NCBI RefSeq assembly: GCF_003387575.1
Contig: NZ_QUAB01000035.1
Location: 1 to 47,645 of the forward strand
Source: Microbacterium bovistercoris
GTDB taxonomy: Bacteria; Actinomycetota; Actinomycetes; Actinomycetales; Microbacteriaceae
Direction: 5' to 3'
DNA length: 47,645 nucleotides
A model generated the notes under the pieces. The model was not told the origin of the DNA. It was given only the letters and a program-made list of their open reading frames with translations, and did not search any database. Of the stretch, positions 23,938-33,909 are shown one piece after another; the stretch's first letter is position 1; each line of letters opens with the position of its first letter. Both the position numbers and the translations under genes were made by a program.

Positions 23938-25091
23938 CGGGCGCCTCCCGCCTGGGTCCCTGCGGTCACATCGGCATGGGTCCCTGAGCCTGTCGAAGGG
24001 TCGGTGCCTCGGGCCGGGGACGCTTCGACAGGCTCAGCGACCCAGTGTGCGGGGGTGGGTGCGGACGACGCTTCGACAGGCTCAGCGACCCATGCTTTCG
24101 AGCCGAGAACGAGCCCCCGCATCCGGGTCACGAGCATCGTCGCGCGGGCGAGTTCCACGCCAAGCAGCAGGACGATGATCAGCGCGAACACCCAGTACAG
24201 CTCGGTGACGTCGCCGACCTCTCCGGATTCGGCGTAGTCGGTCGTCGTCTTGGGAGCCTCGGGCAGCGCGATCTCGGCGTCCGCCGTGCGGTGCTCGTAC
24301 TCGACGCCGAGCTGGTCCGCGAGCTTCTCGAGGTTCCCTTCGTCGATCACCGAGCGGGCTTCCTGGCCCTGGTACTCGATGTACTCCGATCCGGTCGAGC
24401 CACGGCCGGTGGTGATCCTCATCGGCCCGCCGTCCGCGGTGCCGTAGCCGAGCACCGCACCGGCGTCGACGTACTTCTGCGCGGTGCCGAACGATTCCGG
24501 CTCGTTCTGAGAGGTCTGCTCGCCGTCGCCGAGGTAGAACACCATGCGGGCTCTGTCCGGGGCCGCCTTCGCCGCCGACTGCAGGGTCTTCGCGAGCAGC
24601 TCGTTCGCGACGCCGATCGAGCTGCCGCGGGACTGCGCGGTGACCTCGGGGCGCAGCACGTCGAGCGAGGAGATCAGCGCCGTGGCATCCGTCGTGAGAG
24701 GCAGGCGCAGCTGCGCGGTCGCGTCGAACGTGATCAGCGCGAAGCGCGCGCCGGGGTACTCGTCGACGATCTTCTGCACGTCGGCGCGCACGCCGTCGAG
24801 GCGGGGCTTGCCGCCGTCCCAGTCCTCGGCGACGATGCTCGCCGTGGTGTCCACGGCGAGCACGACGTCGGTGTCGGTGGCGAGGGTCTGCGAGCTGCCG
24901 CCCGGGATGCCGGGGCGCATCAGCATCGCGAATGCGGCGAGCAGCATCAGCATCCGCAGCGCCCAGATCCAGCGCGGTGCATGGGTCCCTGAGCCCGTCG
25001 AAGGGCGCACGAGCGCCCACACGATCGCCGCGGCGACCGGTGCGCACAGCAGCACCAGCAGCAGCGGATTCAGGACGGGCTGGAGGATCAC
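23934..25091 (-). CDS. VWA domain membrane protein with degenerate MIDAS (BatB-like)
   Basis: The 385-residue protein starts at a GTG that overlaps the stop of the upstream VWA gene (GTGA). It has two N-terminal helices (about 8-27, 40-57), a VWA domain (about 70-270) and a C-terminal helix (about 305-325). The metal-binding motif reads DTTAS rather than DxSxS, so ion coordination may be altered. Three copies of the 24-bp repeat encode its disordered tail (WVAEPVEAS twice, STGSGT once) and a fourth lies in the loop between the first two helices (RPSTGSGTH). Such proteins work with MoxR ATPases in assembling or quality-controlling membrane complexes. Confidence 0.85.
   Translation of the reverse strand: MILQPVLNPLLLVLLCAPVAAAIVWALVRPSTGSGTHAPRWIWALRMLMLLAAFAMLMRPGIPGGSSQTLATDTDVVLAVDTTASIVAEDWDGGKPRLDGVRADVQKIVDEYPGARFALITFDATAQLRLPLTTDATALISSLDVLRPEVTAQSRGSSIGVANELLAKTLQSAAKAAPDRARMVFYLGDGEQTSQNEPESFGTAQKYVDAGAVLGYGTADGGPMRITTGRGSTGSEYIEYQGQEARSVIDEGNLEKLADQLGVEYEHRTADAEIALPEAPKTTTDYAESGEVGDVTELYWVFALIIVLLLGVELARATMLVTRMRGLVLGSKAWVAEPVEASSAPTPAHWVAEPVEASPARGTDPSTGSGTHADVTAGTQAGGAR
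23977..24000. repeat. Interspersed 24-bp repeat (copy 3)
   Basis: TGGGTCCCTGAGCCTGTCGAAGGG inside the C-terminal tail of the VWA gene; a partial TGGGTCCCTG lies at 23953-23962. Confidence 0.75.
24021..24044. repeat. Interspersed 24-bp repeat (copy 4, inverted)
   Basis: CGCTTCGACAGGCTCAGCGACCCA is the reverse-orientation form; on the gene strand it encodes WVAEPVEAS. Confidence 0.75.
24069..24092. repeat. Interspersed 24-bp repeat (copy 5, inverted)
   Basis: Same inverted form as copy 4, 48 bp further, again read as WVAEPVEAS in the VWA protein tail. Confidence 0.75.
24982..25005. repeat. Interspersed 24-bp repeat (copy 6, inside coding sequence)
   Basis: TGGGTCCCTGAGCCCGTCGAAGGG within the VWA gene, coding for the PSTGSGTH loop between helices 1 and 2. 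Confidence 0.75.
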
Positions 25092-26071
25092 AGTCGCACC
25101 ACCCACAGCAGCGCGAGGAAGCCGAGCACGGCGACGAGCAGCAGCGCGATCCACAGCTTCGGGGCATCCGCCCAGATCACCTGGGCCTGCCCGCGCAGCG
25201 CCGCCGCCTCCTGCTTCTGGATCTCGCCCACGATGTCGGAGACCGTCGTGGTGTCGCGCAGGCCGTACGCCTGACCGCCGGTGGCCTGCGCCGCCTTCGT
25301 CAGCCCGGCGCTGGTCTGCACCTTCGCATCGCCGATCGGGTCGATCGCGAACACCTTCACCTTCTGCGAGGCGGCGTAGGCGGATGCCTCGTCGAGGGTG
25401 AGGATCTGCGCGCCGTTCACCTCGTTGTCGGTCGCGAGGATCACTGACCGGCTGCGTTCGTCGTCGAGGTGATCGAACCGCATGGTGCAGGCGGCGAGGC
25501 CGTCGCCGATCAGCGAGGCGCCGGGTCCGTTGAGCGTGCCGACCCAGTGATCGGGGGTGTCGGACTGGTAGTCGAAGCCCTCGCGCACCTGGGCCAGCTG
25601 GTCGCGGATGAAGGCGTAGTCGTCGGTCAGGGGGAAGACCTGCACCGGCGAGCTGTTGAAGATCGTCAGCCCGATGCGCTCGCCCTTGAAGCCGTCGAGC
25701 AGGCTGTCGAACACATCGATCACCTCGCGGTCGACGTCGGTCATCGAGCCGGAGACGTCGAGGCAGAGCACGATGTCGCGGCTGGTGTTCACCGGCTGGA
25801 TCGTCTGGGCCGCCATCGGCCGCGCGGCCACGACGCCGCCGAGCAGGGCGGCGATCAGGCCGAGGCCCAGGATGCCGGTGAGCGCGGTCATCCGCCGGCG
25901 CACCGCCGTGCGGAACGACGGCAGGCGGCGCAGCCGCTCGGCGCGGGAGACGAGGGCACCTTCTCCGTCGCCGATCCGCCCGTGGCGCAGGCCGAGCAGC
26001 ACGCCGAGGCCCACCGCCAGCGCCACGATTCCGGCGGCGACGAGCAGCATCCATCCGTTCATCAGTGCCAT
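25088..26071 (-). CDS. VWA domain membrane protein (BatA-like)
   Basis: The 327-residue protein has two N-terminal helices (about 7-27, 65-88), a VWA domain with intact MIDAS motif DVSGS (LCLDVSGSMTDVD near residue 107), TDNEVNG, and a C-terminal helix ending WVVRL. The ATG at 26071 lies within the last 10 nt of the upstream gene. VWA proteins of this type are substrates or partners of MoxR AAA ATPases. Confidence 0.87.
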   Translation of the reverse strand: MALMNGWMLLVAAGIVALAVGLGVLLGLRHGRIGDGEGALVSRAERLRRLPSFRTAVRRRMTALTGILGLGLIAALLGGVVAARPMAAQTIQPVNTSRDIVLCLDVSGSMTDVDREVIDVFDSLLDGFKGERIGLTIFNSSPVQVFPLTDDYAFIRDQLAQVREGFDYQSDTPDHWVGTLNGPGASLIGDGLAACTMRFDHLDDERSRSVILATDNEVNGAQILTLDEASAYAASQKVKVFAIDPIGDAKVQTSAGLTKAAQATGGQAYGLRDTTTVSDIVGEIQKQEAAALRGQAQVIWADAPKLWIALLLVAVLGFLALLWVVRL

Positions 26072-26550
26072 GAGGTCACCACCCTGCGGGCGGCTTCGGC
26101 GCCGGCGACCGGGTCGATGGCCGGGCCGCGCTGGAAGATGCTCGGGTAGTAGTGCCGGCGCAGCGCGTCGATCAGGGCGGGATGCACGCCGCGGTGCTCG
26201 AGGTCGTCGAGTGAGAGCACCGGCGCCTCCAGGCCGGAGTACTCGTTGACGAAGGCGCGCACGGTGCGGCTGAGCTCGAGGTTGGCCGTGTGCGGATCCA
26301 TATTCCGAGAGCGGTATGCATCCTCGATCTGCTGGATGCGGCCGAGGTAGTCGGTGCGCAGGGCGCCCAGCACGTCGACGAACAGCGGAGCGGATGCCGG
26401 AGCACCGGCGACCGTCAGGCTGCGTTTCGGCTTCGTGAGGGCGATCACGAGCCACGCGCCGAGCGCGATCACCACGAGCACGGCAACGGCCAGCAGGATC
26501 CAGCCCCAGCCGTACTGCGCCGGCGGATAGAGGTCGTCAGAGGCGGGCAT
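26062..26550 (-). CDS. Membrane protein of MoxR/VWA operon
   Basis: A 162-residue protein with one N-terminal helix (about 16-38) and a cytoplasmic domain containing LGALRTDYLGRIQQIEDAYRSR and LSRTVRAFVNEYSG. This matches the small membrane protein (DUF4381-like position) usually found between the DUF58 and VWA genes in such operons. Its start overlaps the DUF58 gene by 14 nt. Confidence 0.75.
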   Translation of the reverse strand: MPASDDLYPPAQYGWGWILLAVAVLVVIALGAWLVIALTKPKRSLTVAGAPASAPLFVDVLGALRTDYLGRIQQIEDAYRSRNMDPHTANLELSRTVRAFVNEYSGLEAPVLSLDDLEHRGVHPALIDALRRHYYPSIFQRGPAIDPVAGAEAARRVVTSWH

Positions 26551-27424
26551 GCGACCTCCGGTTCAGCATCCGCAGCAGCGCGGGCACGGCGGAGTCCTGG
26601 CCCTCGATCTCGGTGTGGCTGATCTCGAGCCGGCGCAGCAGGTCGTCGCGGCGGGCGATGTCGGCGGCCTCCTGTGCGGCCAGCTCGGCCATGATCGCGG
26701 GATCGCCGTGGGCGAAGTCGGGCACCCGCCAGCTGGTGTCGACGTCGCGGCGTGCACTGTGTGCGCGCGTGTGCAGCACCGGATCCGCGTCCCGCAGCGT
26801 GACCCACAGCACGTCGTGCTGCACCTTCAGCCGGCGCAGCATCCGCTCGGTCTCGTCGGTGGTGGGTTCCTCGTCGGTGACGATGACGACGATCATCCGT
26901 CGCGCGATGGTGCGCGCGACGTAGCCGAGCAGCGCATCGCGATCGTTCGGTGCGGTGCTCGCGTCGACGGCGCGCTGTATGCGCCGCAGGGCATGCTCGA
27001 GCCCGCCCTCGGTTCCGCTCGGCGCGAGGCGCTGGATGCCGGAGGCGTCGCCGTGCACCATCGAGAAATCGTCGCCGTGTCGCACGGTGAGGAAGCCCAG
27101 CGCACCGGCCACGAGCACGGCCAGCTCGGACTTCGGCCGCTCGTCCTCGGCGAGGGCCTTCATGCCGCGCCCGGTGTCGACGACGAACAGCACCGTGTGC
27201 ATGCGCGTGGCCTTCGTGCGCTTGACCAGCGGTTCGCCGTGCTTGGCCGTTGCGCGCCAGTCGATGTCGCGCACCTGATCGCCGTACTCGTACGGCCGCA
27301 GGTCCTCGAAGTCGAGGCTGCGACCGCGCAGCAGCGACGCGTAGGCGCCGTCGAGCGCGTGCATCGACTTCTTCGAGGAGTGGATGAAGAGCTTGCTCTT
27401 CACCTGCGTGATCAATGCCGTCAA
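26537..27424 (-). CDS. DUF58 domain protein
   Basis: The 295-residue cytoplasmic protein carries the DUF58 core LRPYEYGDQVRDIDWRATAKHGEPLVK at about 42-70, followed by a VWA-like fold (VLFVVDTGRGM, IVVIVTDEEP). The start appears to be a TTG at 27424, and the only Shine-Dalgarno-like sequence (AGGGA) lies inside the adjacent 24-bp repeat. Partner of the MoxR ATPase encoded just upstream. Confidence 0.87.
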   Translation of the reverse strand: MTALITQVKSKLFIHSSKKSMHALDGAYASLLRGRSLDFEDLRPYEYGDQVRDIDWRATAKHGEPLVKRTKATRMHTVLFVVDTGRGMKALAEDERPKSELAVLVAGALGFLTVRHGDDFSMVHGDASGIQRLAPSGTEGGLEHALRRIQRAVDASTAPNDRDALLGYVARTIARRMIVVIVTDEEPTTDETERMLRRLKVQHDVLWVTLRDADPVLHTRAHSARRDVDTSWRVPDFAHGDPAIMAELAAQEAADIARRDDLLRRLEISHTEIEGQDSAVPALLRMLNRRSHARL

Positions 27425-27427
27425 AGC

Positions 27428-27451
27428 TGGGTCCCTGAGCCTGTCGAAGGG
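27428..27451. repeat. Interspersed 24-bp repeat (copy 7, between moxR and DUF58 genes)
   Basis: TGGGTCCCTGAGCCTGTCGAAGGG fills the entire gap between the moxR stop (27454-27452) and the DUF58 start (27424). On the gene strand it contributes AGGGA about 7 nt before the TTG start. Confidence 0.75.
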
Positions 27452-28567
<1,116 letters not shown>

Positions 28568-28648
28568 CGTCGGTCTCCTCACGGCGGGCCGTGCGGCGGC
28601 CCCGCTACAGGGTAGTCGCCGCGCCTCCGTGGGGACGCTCAGGAAGAT

Positions 28649-29551
28649 TCAGATCCCGATGTCCTTGCGGCGCATCTCGATGGGGTCGCCCTCGGTGCCG
28701 TCGGAGTACTCCGCCCGCACACGGGGGTTGCCGGGGATGAGGGTCAACACCGACCTGCCGATGTCGAGCGACGCGCGGCCGGCGGCATCGAAGGTCACCG
28801 ACCCGGCATCCTTCCAGCCATACTCCACGCTCGCCGTCGACCCGGGCTCACCGGTCATCGTCAGGGTGTAGCTCTTGACGATCTCGATGCCGATCGCGTT
28901 GTCGCCGCGGTTCTCGGTGATCCCGGTGAACGCGAGGGGCGCGGGAGCCACCGGTGCTGAGGGTGACGGCGGTGCGGGCGGAGTCGATCGAGTCGGCTTC
29001 GGTGCGGGCGCCTTGCTCTCGGGCGCCGGCGCGGGCGACTCCTGCACGGGCGCCGGCTCCTGCACCGGCGACACGGTCGCCGTCGGGGTGGGAGCGCTGG
29101 ACGGCGGAGGCGTGCTGCGCGTGACGGGGCCGCCGTATTCGCCGGACTGGCCCGGCGTGTACGGCACGGTGAGCGAATCCTGCGCATCGGCGACGGATAC
29201 CGGCCGGCCTCCGCTCGCGAGCATGATCGTCGTCGCGACGATGCCGGCGACCACGAGTCCGCCGCCCGCGAAGAGCAGTGCACGCAGGGGGAGGGCGCGC
29301 CGGGACCGCACGCGGGCGACGGGTGGCGCCGTCGGCAACGCCGCAGGCGGCGCGGCCGTCGGCAGCACGGCCGTCGGCACCGGAGGAACCGTCCCATAGG
29401 GCGCTGCAGGCGCCGGCTCCGCCGCCTGCACAGCGGTCGCCTGCTCGGCGACCGTCTGTTCGTCGAGGGCCGGCAGATTCAGCGCATCAGGCAGCACCAC
29501 GGCGTCGTCGGCCGGCACTTCCTCGGGCGCCTCGTAACTGCTGCGGTACAT
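28649..29551 (-). CDS. Membrane-anchored proline-rich protein
   Basis: The 300-residue product has a cytoplasmic Ala/Pro-rich start, one helix (about 89-110), a Pro/Ser/Thr-rich spacer of about 70 residues (APTPTATVSPVQEPAPVQESPAP) and a C-terminal strand-rich domain (about 210-300) with GSTASVEYGWKDAGSVTFDAAGRASLDIG. The type II topology puts the domain outside, spaced through the cell wall. The family is not recognised. It is separated from moxR by 81 nt and may be independently transcribed. Confidence 0.75.
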   Translation of the reverse strand: MYRSSYEAPEEVPADDAVVLPDALNLPALDEQTVAEQATAVQAAEPAPAAPYGTVPPVPTAVLPTAAPPAALPTAPPVARVRSRRALPLRALLFAGGGLVVAGIVATTIMLASGGRPVSVADAQDSLTVPYTPGQSGEYGGPVTRSTPPPSSAPTPTATVSPVQEPAPVQESPAPAPESKAPAPKPTRSTPPAPPSPSAPVAPAPLAFTGITENRGDNAIGIEIVKSYTLTMTGEPGSTASVEYGWKDAGSVTFDAAGRASLDIGRSVLTLIPGNPRVRAEYSDGTEGDPIEMRRKDIGI

Positions 29552-29664
29552 CCTGCTCGCTGATCGGTTCGGGTTCGCGGCCGGTCGGGCGGCCGCTCAG
29601 TCACCCTACCCGGATGCCGCGGCGGCCGCCGACCCCCGTCGCGCAGGAGGCCGCTCAGGGCGGC

Positions 29665-29670
29665 TACGCT
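29665..29670 (+). promoter_or_regulatory. -10 box of P450 gene, leaderless layout
   Basis: TACGCT, then 6 nt, then the ATG at 29677 with no ribosome binding site. This supports the start chosen for the P450. Confidence 0.4.
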
Positions 29671-29676
29671 CGTGCC

Positions 29677-30876
29677 ATGAGTAGGACAGTGCCGTTCCTC
29701 GACCTCGCTGACACCGCCTTCGACGTGAACTCCGCGCAGGTGCATGACGCCCGTGACGACAGTTGGTACGCCGAGACGCCGTACGGGTGGGCGGTGCTTC
29801 GCTACGACGAGGGCACCGCTCTGCTGAAGGATCGGCGGTTCCAGCAGGGCAACGCCCGCTGGCCGTCGCAGAACGGGATCCATGAGGGGCCGTGGCAGCA
29901 GTGGTGGGCCGAGACGCTGCTGAGCATCGAAGGCGCCGACCACCTGCGCATGCGCAAACTGCTCGGGCCCGCGTTCCGCAACAAGACGATCGAGGCGATG
30001 CGTCCGGAGTTCCAGGCGCTCGCGAACGAACTCATCGACGCCTTCGCGGGCCGCGGCGAGGTGGAGTTCGTCTCGGAGTTCGCGGAGCCGTACGCCTCCC
30101 GCATCCTGTGCCTGCTGCTGGGGCTGCCCGATGACGAGTGGCCGCAGGTGGCGCATTGGGGGGACGACCTCGGCAAGTCGTTCGGCATCAACGTGCGGCA
30201 CGATCTGCCCCGCATCGAGGTGGCGCTGGAGGGGCTGACCGGATACATCGAAGAGGTCATCGCCGATCGGATGGCGAACCCCCGCGACGACCTGGTGACC
30301 ACGCTCGTGCAGGCGCACGAGGACGGCGATGCCCTCAGCCGCCGCGAGCTCAGCGTCGCACTGGTGTTCCTCGCCTTCGCGGGCATGGAGACCACCCGCA
30401 ACCAGCTGGGGCTGGCGCTGCAGACCCTGCTCGCGCATCCCGACCAGTGGGCGCTGCTCGCCGAGCGTCCGGAACTCGGCGCGGTCGCGGTCGAGGAGGT
30501 CATGCGAGTGAATCCGACCGTCACCTGGGTCACGAGAGAGGCAATGGAGGACGTCGACCTGAACGGCCTGCACGTGCCCAGGGGAGGAATCGTGCAGGTG
30601 CTCTCGCACGCGATCGGCACGGACCCCACGAAGATGGGCGGTGACAGCGGCTTCGACATCCGCGTCGAGGACCGTCCGCTGCACTCCGGCTTCGGCGGCG
30701 GCATCCACCACTGTCTCGGCCACTTCGTGGCCCGCACCGACATGTCGGTCGCGCTGCCGCTGCTGGCACGACGGATGCCGGATGCCGCTCCCGACGGTCC
30801 CGGCGAATGGCTGCCCGTGTCCGGAAACACCGGGCCGGTGCGGTTCCCGATCCGATTCACCCCGTCGGATGACTGA
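29677..30876 (+). CDS. Cytochrome P450
   Basis: The 399-residue soluble P450 has the I-helix motif AFAGMETTRNQ (about 231-241; Glu-Thr in place of the commoner Asp-Thr), the ExxR motif as EEVMR, and the heme-binding loop FGGGIHHCLGHFVART, where Cys ligates the iron. Its mechanism is monooxygenation with electrons from a ferredoxin; no redox partner is encoded next to it. The long upstream open frame is not coding. The end overlaps the DUF2804 gene by 8 nt, so the two are co-transcribed. Substrate unknown. Confidence 0.93.
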   Translation: MSRTVPFLDLADTAFDVNSAQVHDARDDSWYAETPYGWAVLRYDEGTALLKDRRFQQGNARWPSQNGIHEGPWQQWWAETLLSIEGADHLRMRKLLGPAFRNKTIEAMRPEFQALANELIDAFAGRGEVEFVSEFAEPYASRILCLLLGLPDDEWPQVAHWGDDLGKSFGINVRHDLPRIEVALEGLTGYIEEVIADRMANPRDDLVTTLVQAHEDGDALSRRELSVALVFLAFAGMETTRNQLGLALQTLLAHPDQWALLAERPELGAVAVEEVMRVNPTVTWVTREAMEDVDLNGLHVPRGGIVQVLSHAIGTDPTKMGGDSGFDIRVEDRPLHSGFGGGIHHCLGHFVARTDMSVALPLLARRMPDAAPDGPGEWLPVSGNTGPVRFPIRFTPSDD

Positions 30877-31957
30877 GCCGGAGCGCGAGCTCACCGCCCC
30901 CGTCACGCTCACGCTGCCGAACGGCCGGCTGAACCCCGACGCGGTGGGCTGGGCGCGGCATCCGGTGGTCGACACCGCGGGCATCGGTCGCGGACGCGGC
31001 CGCAACAAGCGCTGGGAGTACTGGAACATCGCCACGCCGACGCACGTCGTCGGGCTCACGGTCTCGTCGATCGACTACGCGGCCGTGCACGAGGTGTGGG
31101 TGTGGGATCGCGCGACCGACCGGACCTGGCACCAGTCGGTGACGAACATCCCGCCGCGCGGCGTGCGGCTGCCGGCCCGGCTCGAGGCCGGGCCCAGCAG
31201 GGCCCGCGCGAAACATCTCGAGATCGACATCGACGAGACGGATGCCGGCACCCGGCTGCGCGCCCGGATCCCCGGCGCCGAGATCGACGTGGTCGCCGCG
31301 CTCCCGGACGGGCACGAGCGGCTCGCGGTCGTCGTGCCGTGGGGTGAAACGCGGTTCCAGTACACGGTCAAGGATGTCGCGCGCCCGGCATCCGGCATCC
31401 TCATCCTCGACGGTGTGGAGCACGAGCTGCCGCAGGGAGCGTCGTGGGCGGTGCTCGATCACGGCCGGGGGCGCTGGCCGTACGACGTGCGCTGGAACTG
31501 GGGCGCGGGCTCCGGCGTCTCGCACGGCCGCACGATCGGCATCCAGGTGGGCGGGCAGTGGACCGTCGGAACCGGATCGACCGAGAATGCGTTCTTCGTC
31601 GACGGTCGGCTGCACAAGATCCACGACGAGCTGACCTGGGACTACGACGTCGCTGAATGGCGACGCCCCTGGCGGATCCGCGGCGGAGGACTGGATGCCT
31701 TGTTCACGCCGGTCTACGACAAGGTCACCCGTACGAACCTCGGTGTCCTGGCGTCGTCCACCGACCAGTGTTTCGGCGACTGGTCGGGCGTCTTCCGGAC
31801 CGAGACCGGGGAGCAGATCGTCTTCGACGGGATCTTCGGCTGGGCGGAGGACGTGGGTGAGCCTGGTGTCGTCGGTGATCGTCGGCGCGGTCGGGTTCAT
31901 CAATGGTCGGCAATCGTTGCACGATTCGGCGATCGATCAGCTCACGACCATCCGTGA
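30869..31957 (+). CDS. DUF2804 family protein with altered C-terminus
   Basis: The 362-residue protein fits the DUF2804 family throughout: WEYWNIATPTHVVGLTVSSIDY, FQYTVKDVARPASG, LDHGRGRWPYDVRWNWGAGSG, and near the end EQIVFDGIFGWAEDV. Family members normally end just after this with a short motif like (H/R)NRW. Here the frame instead continues 33 residues (GEPGVVGDRRRG...) in a +1-shifted reading of the cyclase gene that begins at 31857. The normal C-terminus has probably been lost by a deletion that joined the two genes. Function of the family is unknown. Confidence 0.8.
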   Translation: MTEPERELTAPVTLTLPNGRLNPDAVGWARHPVVDTAGIGRGRGRNKRWEYWNIATPTHVVGLTVSSIDYAAVHEVWVWDRATDRTWHQSVTNIPPRGVRLPARLEAGPSRARAKHLEIDIDETDAGTRLRARIPGAEIDVVAALPDGHERLAVVVPWGETRFQYTVKDVARPASGILILDGVEHELPQGASWAVLDHGRGRWPYDVRWNWGAGSGVSHGRTIGIQVGGQWTVGTGSTENAFFVDGRLHKIHDELTWDYDVAEWRRPWRIRGGGLDALFTPVYDKVTRTNLGVLASSTDQCFGDWSGVFRTETGEQIVFDGIFGWAEDVGEPGVVGDRRRGRVHQWSAIVARFGDRSAHDHP

Positions 31958-33908
31958 GATGCGCAGCTATGAGATGGTCACCGCCATCGAGGACGCGAAG
32001 CGCAGCGCCTCGCTGAACTCCCGCAACCTCAGCGCGCAGAACGCGTCGAAGGCGATCAACGCCGCCTTCGACGAGCTGCAGCAGATGCAGCTGGATTCCG
32101 CTCAGCAGGAGACCCTCGAGGCGTACCACCGGGACATCTTCATTCCCGAGCTCGAGAAGCGGTCGGGCGCCGAGTACGGCGACACCGCCTTCATCCCGGC
32201 GTCCCCCGCGGGTCGGTGGCTGCAGGAGCACTACTCCGTGCAGAACCAGGACTTCGACAAGGACTACGACAAGATCCTGATGCAGAACGATGCCGGCGAC
32301 GGCACCGCCTATTCGGTCGCCGCCGAGCGTTACGGCGACTATTTCTCGCGACTGGTCGAACAGGCCGGCTACGAGGATGTGCTGCTGCTGAACCTCGAGG
32401 GCGATGTGGTCTTCTCGGCCTACAAGGGCGTCGATCTCGGTACGAACCTCAACAACGGTCCCTATGAGGAGAGCGCATTCGCCGAGGCGTATCGCGCGGC
32501 CGTCGCCACCAACTCGGTGAACACCACGGAGCTGACCGACTTCGAACGCTGGATCCCCTCCCTCAACGTGCCGAGCATGTGGGTGATGTCGCCGATCGGC
32601 AACGATTCCGGTATCACCGGTGTGCTGGCGATGCAGCTTCCACTGGCATTCGTGAACGACGTGATGACCGGCGGGGACCAGTGGAGAGGGCAGGGCCTCG
32701 GTGACACCGGTGAGGTGTACCTGGTCGGCCGGGACGACCTGATGCGCAGCAACTCGCGCAAGCTCATCCAGCATCCGAAGGAGTACGCCCAGTCGGTCAT
32801 CGATGCGGGCACACCGCCGAGCACGGCGAAGCGCGTCGTCGAGGTGGGTGGCACGGTGCTGCTTCAGCCGGCGGATGCTGTGAGCGTGGAGAGGGCGCAG
32901 CGCGGCAAGGAGGGCACGACCGTCGGCCCGGGCTACCTCAGCGGTGAGACCGTCGTCAGCTACGGACCGCTCGACGTGCCGGATCTCGACTGGGTGGTCA
33001 TCGCACGCATCGACGCCGAGGAGGCGTTCGCGCCGACTGCCGACTTCACCCGTACGGTGCTGCTCTGGCTGCTCGGCATCATGCTCGCGGTCGCCCTGCT
33101 GTCGCTGCTGCTGGCCCAGGTGTTCACCAGGCCCGTGCACCGGCTGGTCGGAGCGGTGAACCGGGTGGCGGAGGGCGACCTCGACGTGCAGGTGCCGCAG
33201 GGATCGCGCGACGAGTTCGGCGATCTCGGCAGCGCCTTCAACGACATGGCATCCAGCCTGCGCATCAAGCAGCAGCTGATCGACGAGCAGCGCTCCGAGA
33301 ACGAGAAGCTCATGCACACGCTGATGCCCGAGAGCGTGGCGACGAAGTACCGCAACGGTGAGGAGGCGATCTCGGAGGCGCACGACAACGTCTCGGTCGT
33401 GTTCGCCGAGCTCGTCGGATTCGACGACTACGCGAGCGACCTCTCGCCCGAGGACGAGGTCGCGCAGCTCAACGTGCTGATGCGCGGCTTCGACGAGGCC
33501 GCGGAGAAGGCCGGCGTCGAGAAGGTGCGAACTCTGCACGAGGGGTACCTGGCGTCATCCGGCCTGATCGTGCCGCGCGTCGACAACGTGCGCCGATCGG
33601 TGCAGTTCGCCCGTGACCTGCTGGCCGTGATCGAACGGTTCAACACGCAGAACGGGGCGGAGGTCGCTCTGCGCGTCGGCGTGGACACCGGAACCGTGAC
33701 CAGCGGTCTGGTGGCGAGGACGACCCTGGCGTACGACCTCTGGGGCGATGCGGTGAACCTGGCCTATCGGGTGCGCTCGGTGACGGGCGAGCCGGGCATC
33801 TACGTCAGCCAGGACGTGCGGGACCGCACCAATGAGCTGTTCACGTACGTCGAGGCCGGAACCGTCGAGGTGAAGGGCCGTACCGAGACCGTGTGGAAGG
33901 TGGCCTGA
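31857..33908 (+). CDS. Class III nucleotide cyclase-like receptor (Cache-HAMP-cyclase), N-terminus shortened
   Basis: The 683-residue product has an incomplete first helix (SLVSSVIVGAVGF), an extracellular sensor of about 360 residues with dCache-like blocks (WVMSPIGNDSGITGVLAMQLPL), a second helix (about 400-425), a HAMP domain (TRPVHRLVGAVNRVAEGDLDV) and a class III cyclase domain. In the latter the two metal-binding aspartates read as Glu (VVFAELVGF; LHEGYLASSG), while DLWGDAVNLAYR with Asn and Arg is present. The GTG start at 31857 has GGAGG 6 nt upstream, but the N-terminus lacks the usual cytoplasmic residues and half of the first helix. It overlaps the DUF2804 gene by 101 nt. Confidence 0.8.
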   Translation: MSLVSSVIVGAVGFINGRQSLHDSAIDQLTTIREMRSYEMVTAIEDAKRSASLNSRNLSAQNASKAINAAFDELQQMQLDSAQQETLEAYHRDIFIPELEKRSGAEYGDTAFIPASPAGRWLQEHYSVQNQDFDKDYDKILMQNDAGDGTAYSVAAERYGDYFSRLVEQAGYEDVLLLNLEGDVVFSAYKGVDLGTNLNNGPYEESAFAEAYRAAVATNSVNTTELTDFERWIPSLNVPSMWVMSPIGNDSGITGVLAMQLPLAFVNDVMTGGDQWRGQGLGDTGEVYLVGRDDLMRSNSRKLIQHPKEYAQSVIDAGTPPSTAKRVVEVGGTVLLQPADAVSVERAQRGKEGTTVGPGYLSGETVVSYGPLDVPDLDWVVIARIDAEEAFAPTADFTRTVLLWLLGIMLAVALLSLLLAQVFTRPVHRLVGAVNRVAEGDLDVQVPQGSRDEFGDLGSAFNDMASSLRIKQQLIDEQRSENEKLMHTLMPESVATKYRNGEEAISEAHDNVSVVFAELVGFDDYASDLSPEDEVAQLNVLMRGFDEAAEKAGVEKVRTLHEGYLASSGLIVPRVDNVRRSVQFARDLLAVIERFNTQNGAEVALRVGVDTGTVTSGLVARTTLAYDLWGDAVNLAYRVRSVTGEPGIYVSQDVRDRTNELFTYVEAGTVEVKGRTETVWKVA

Positions 33909-33909
33909 C

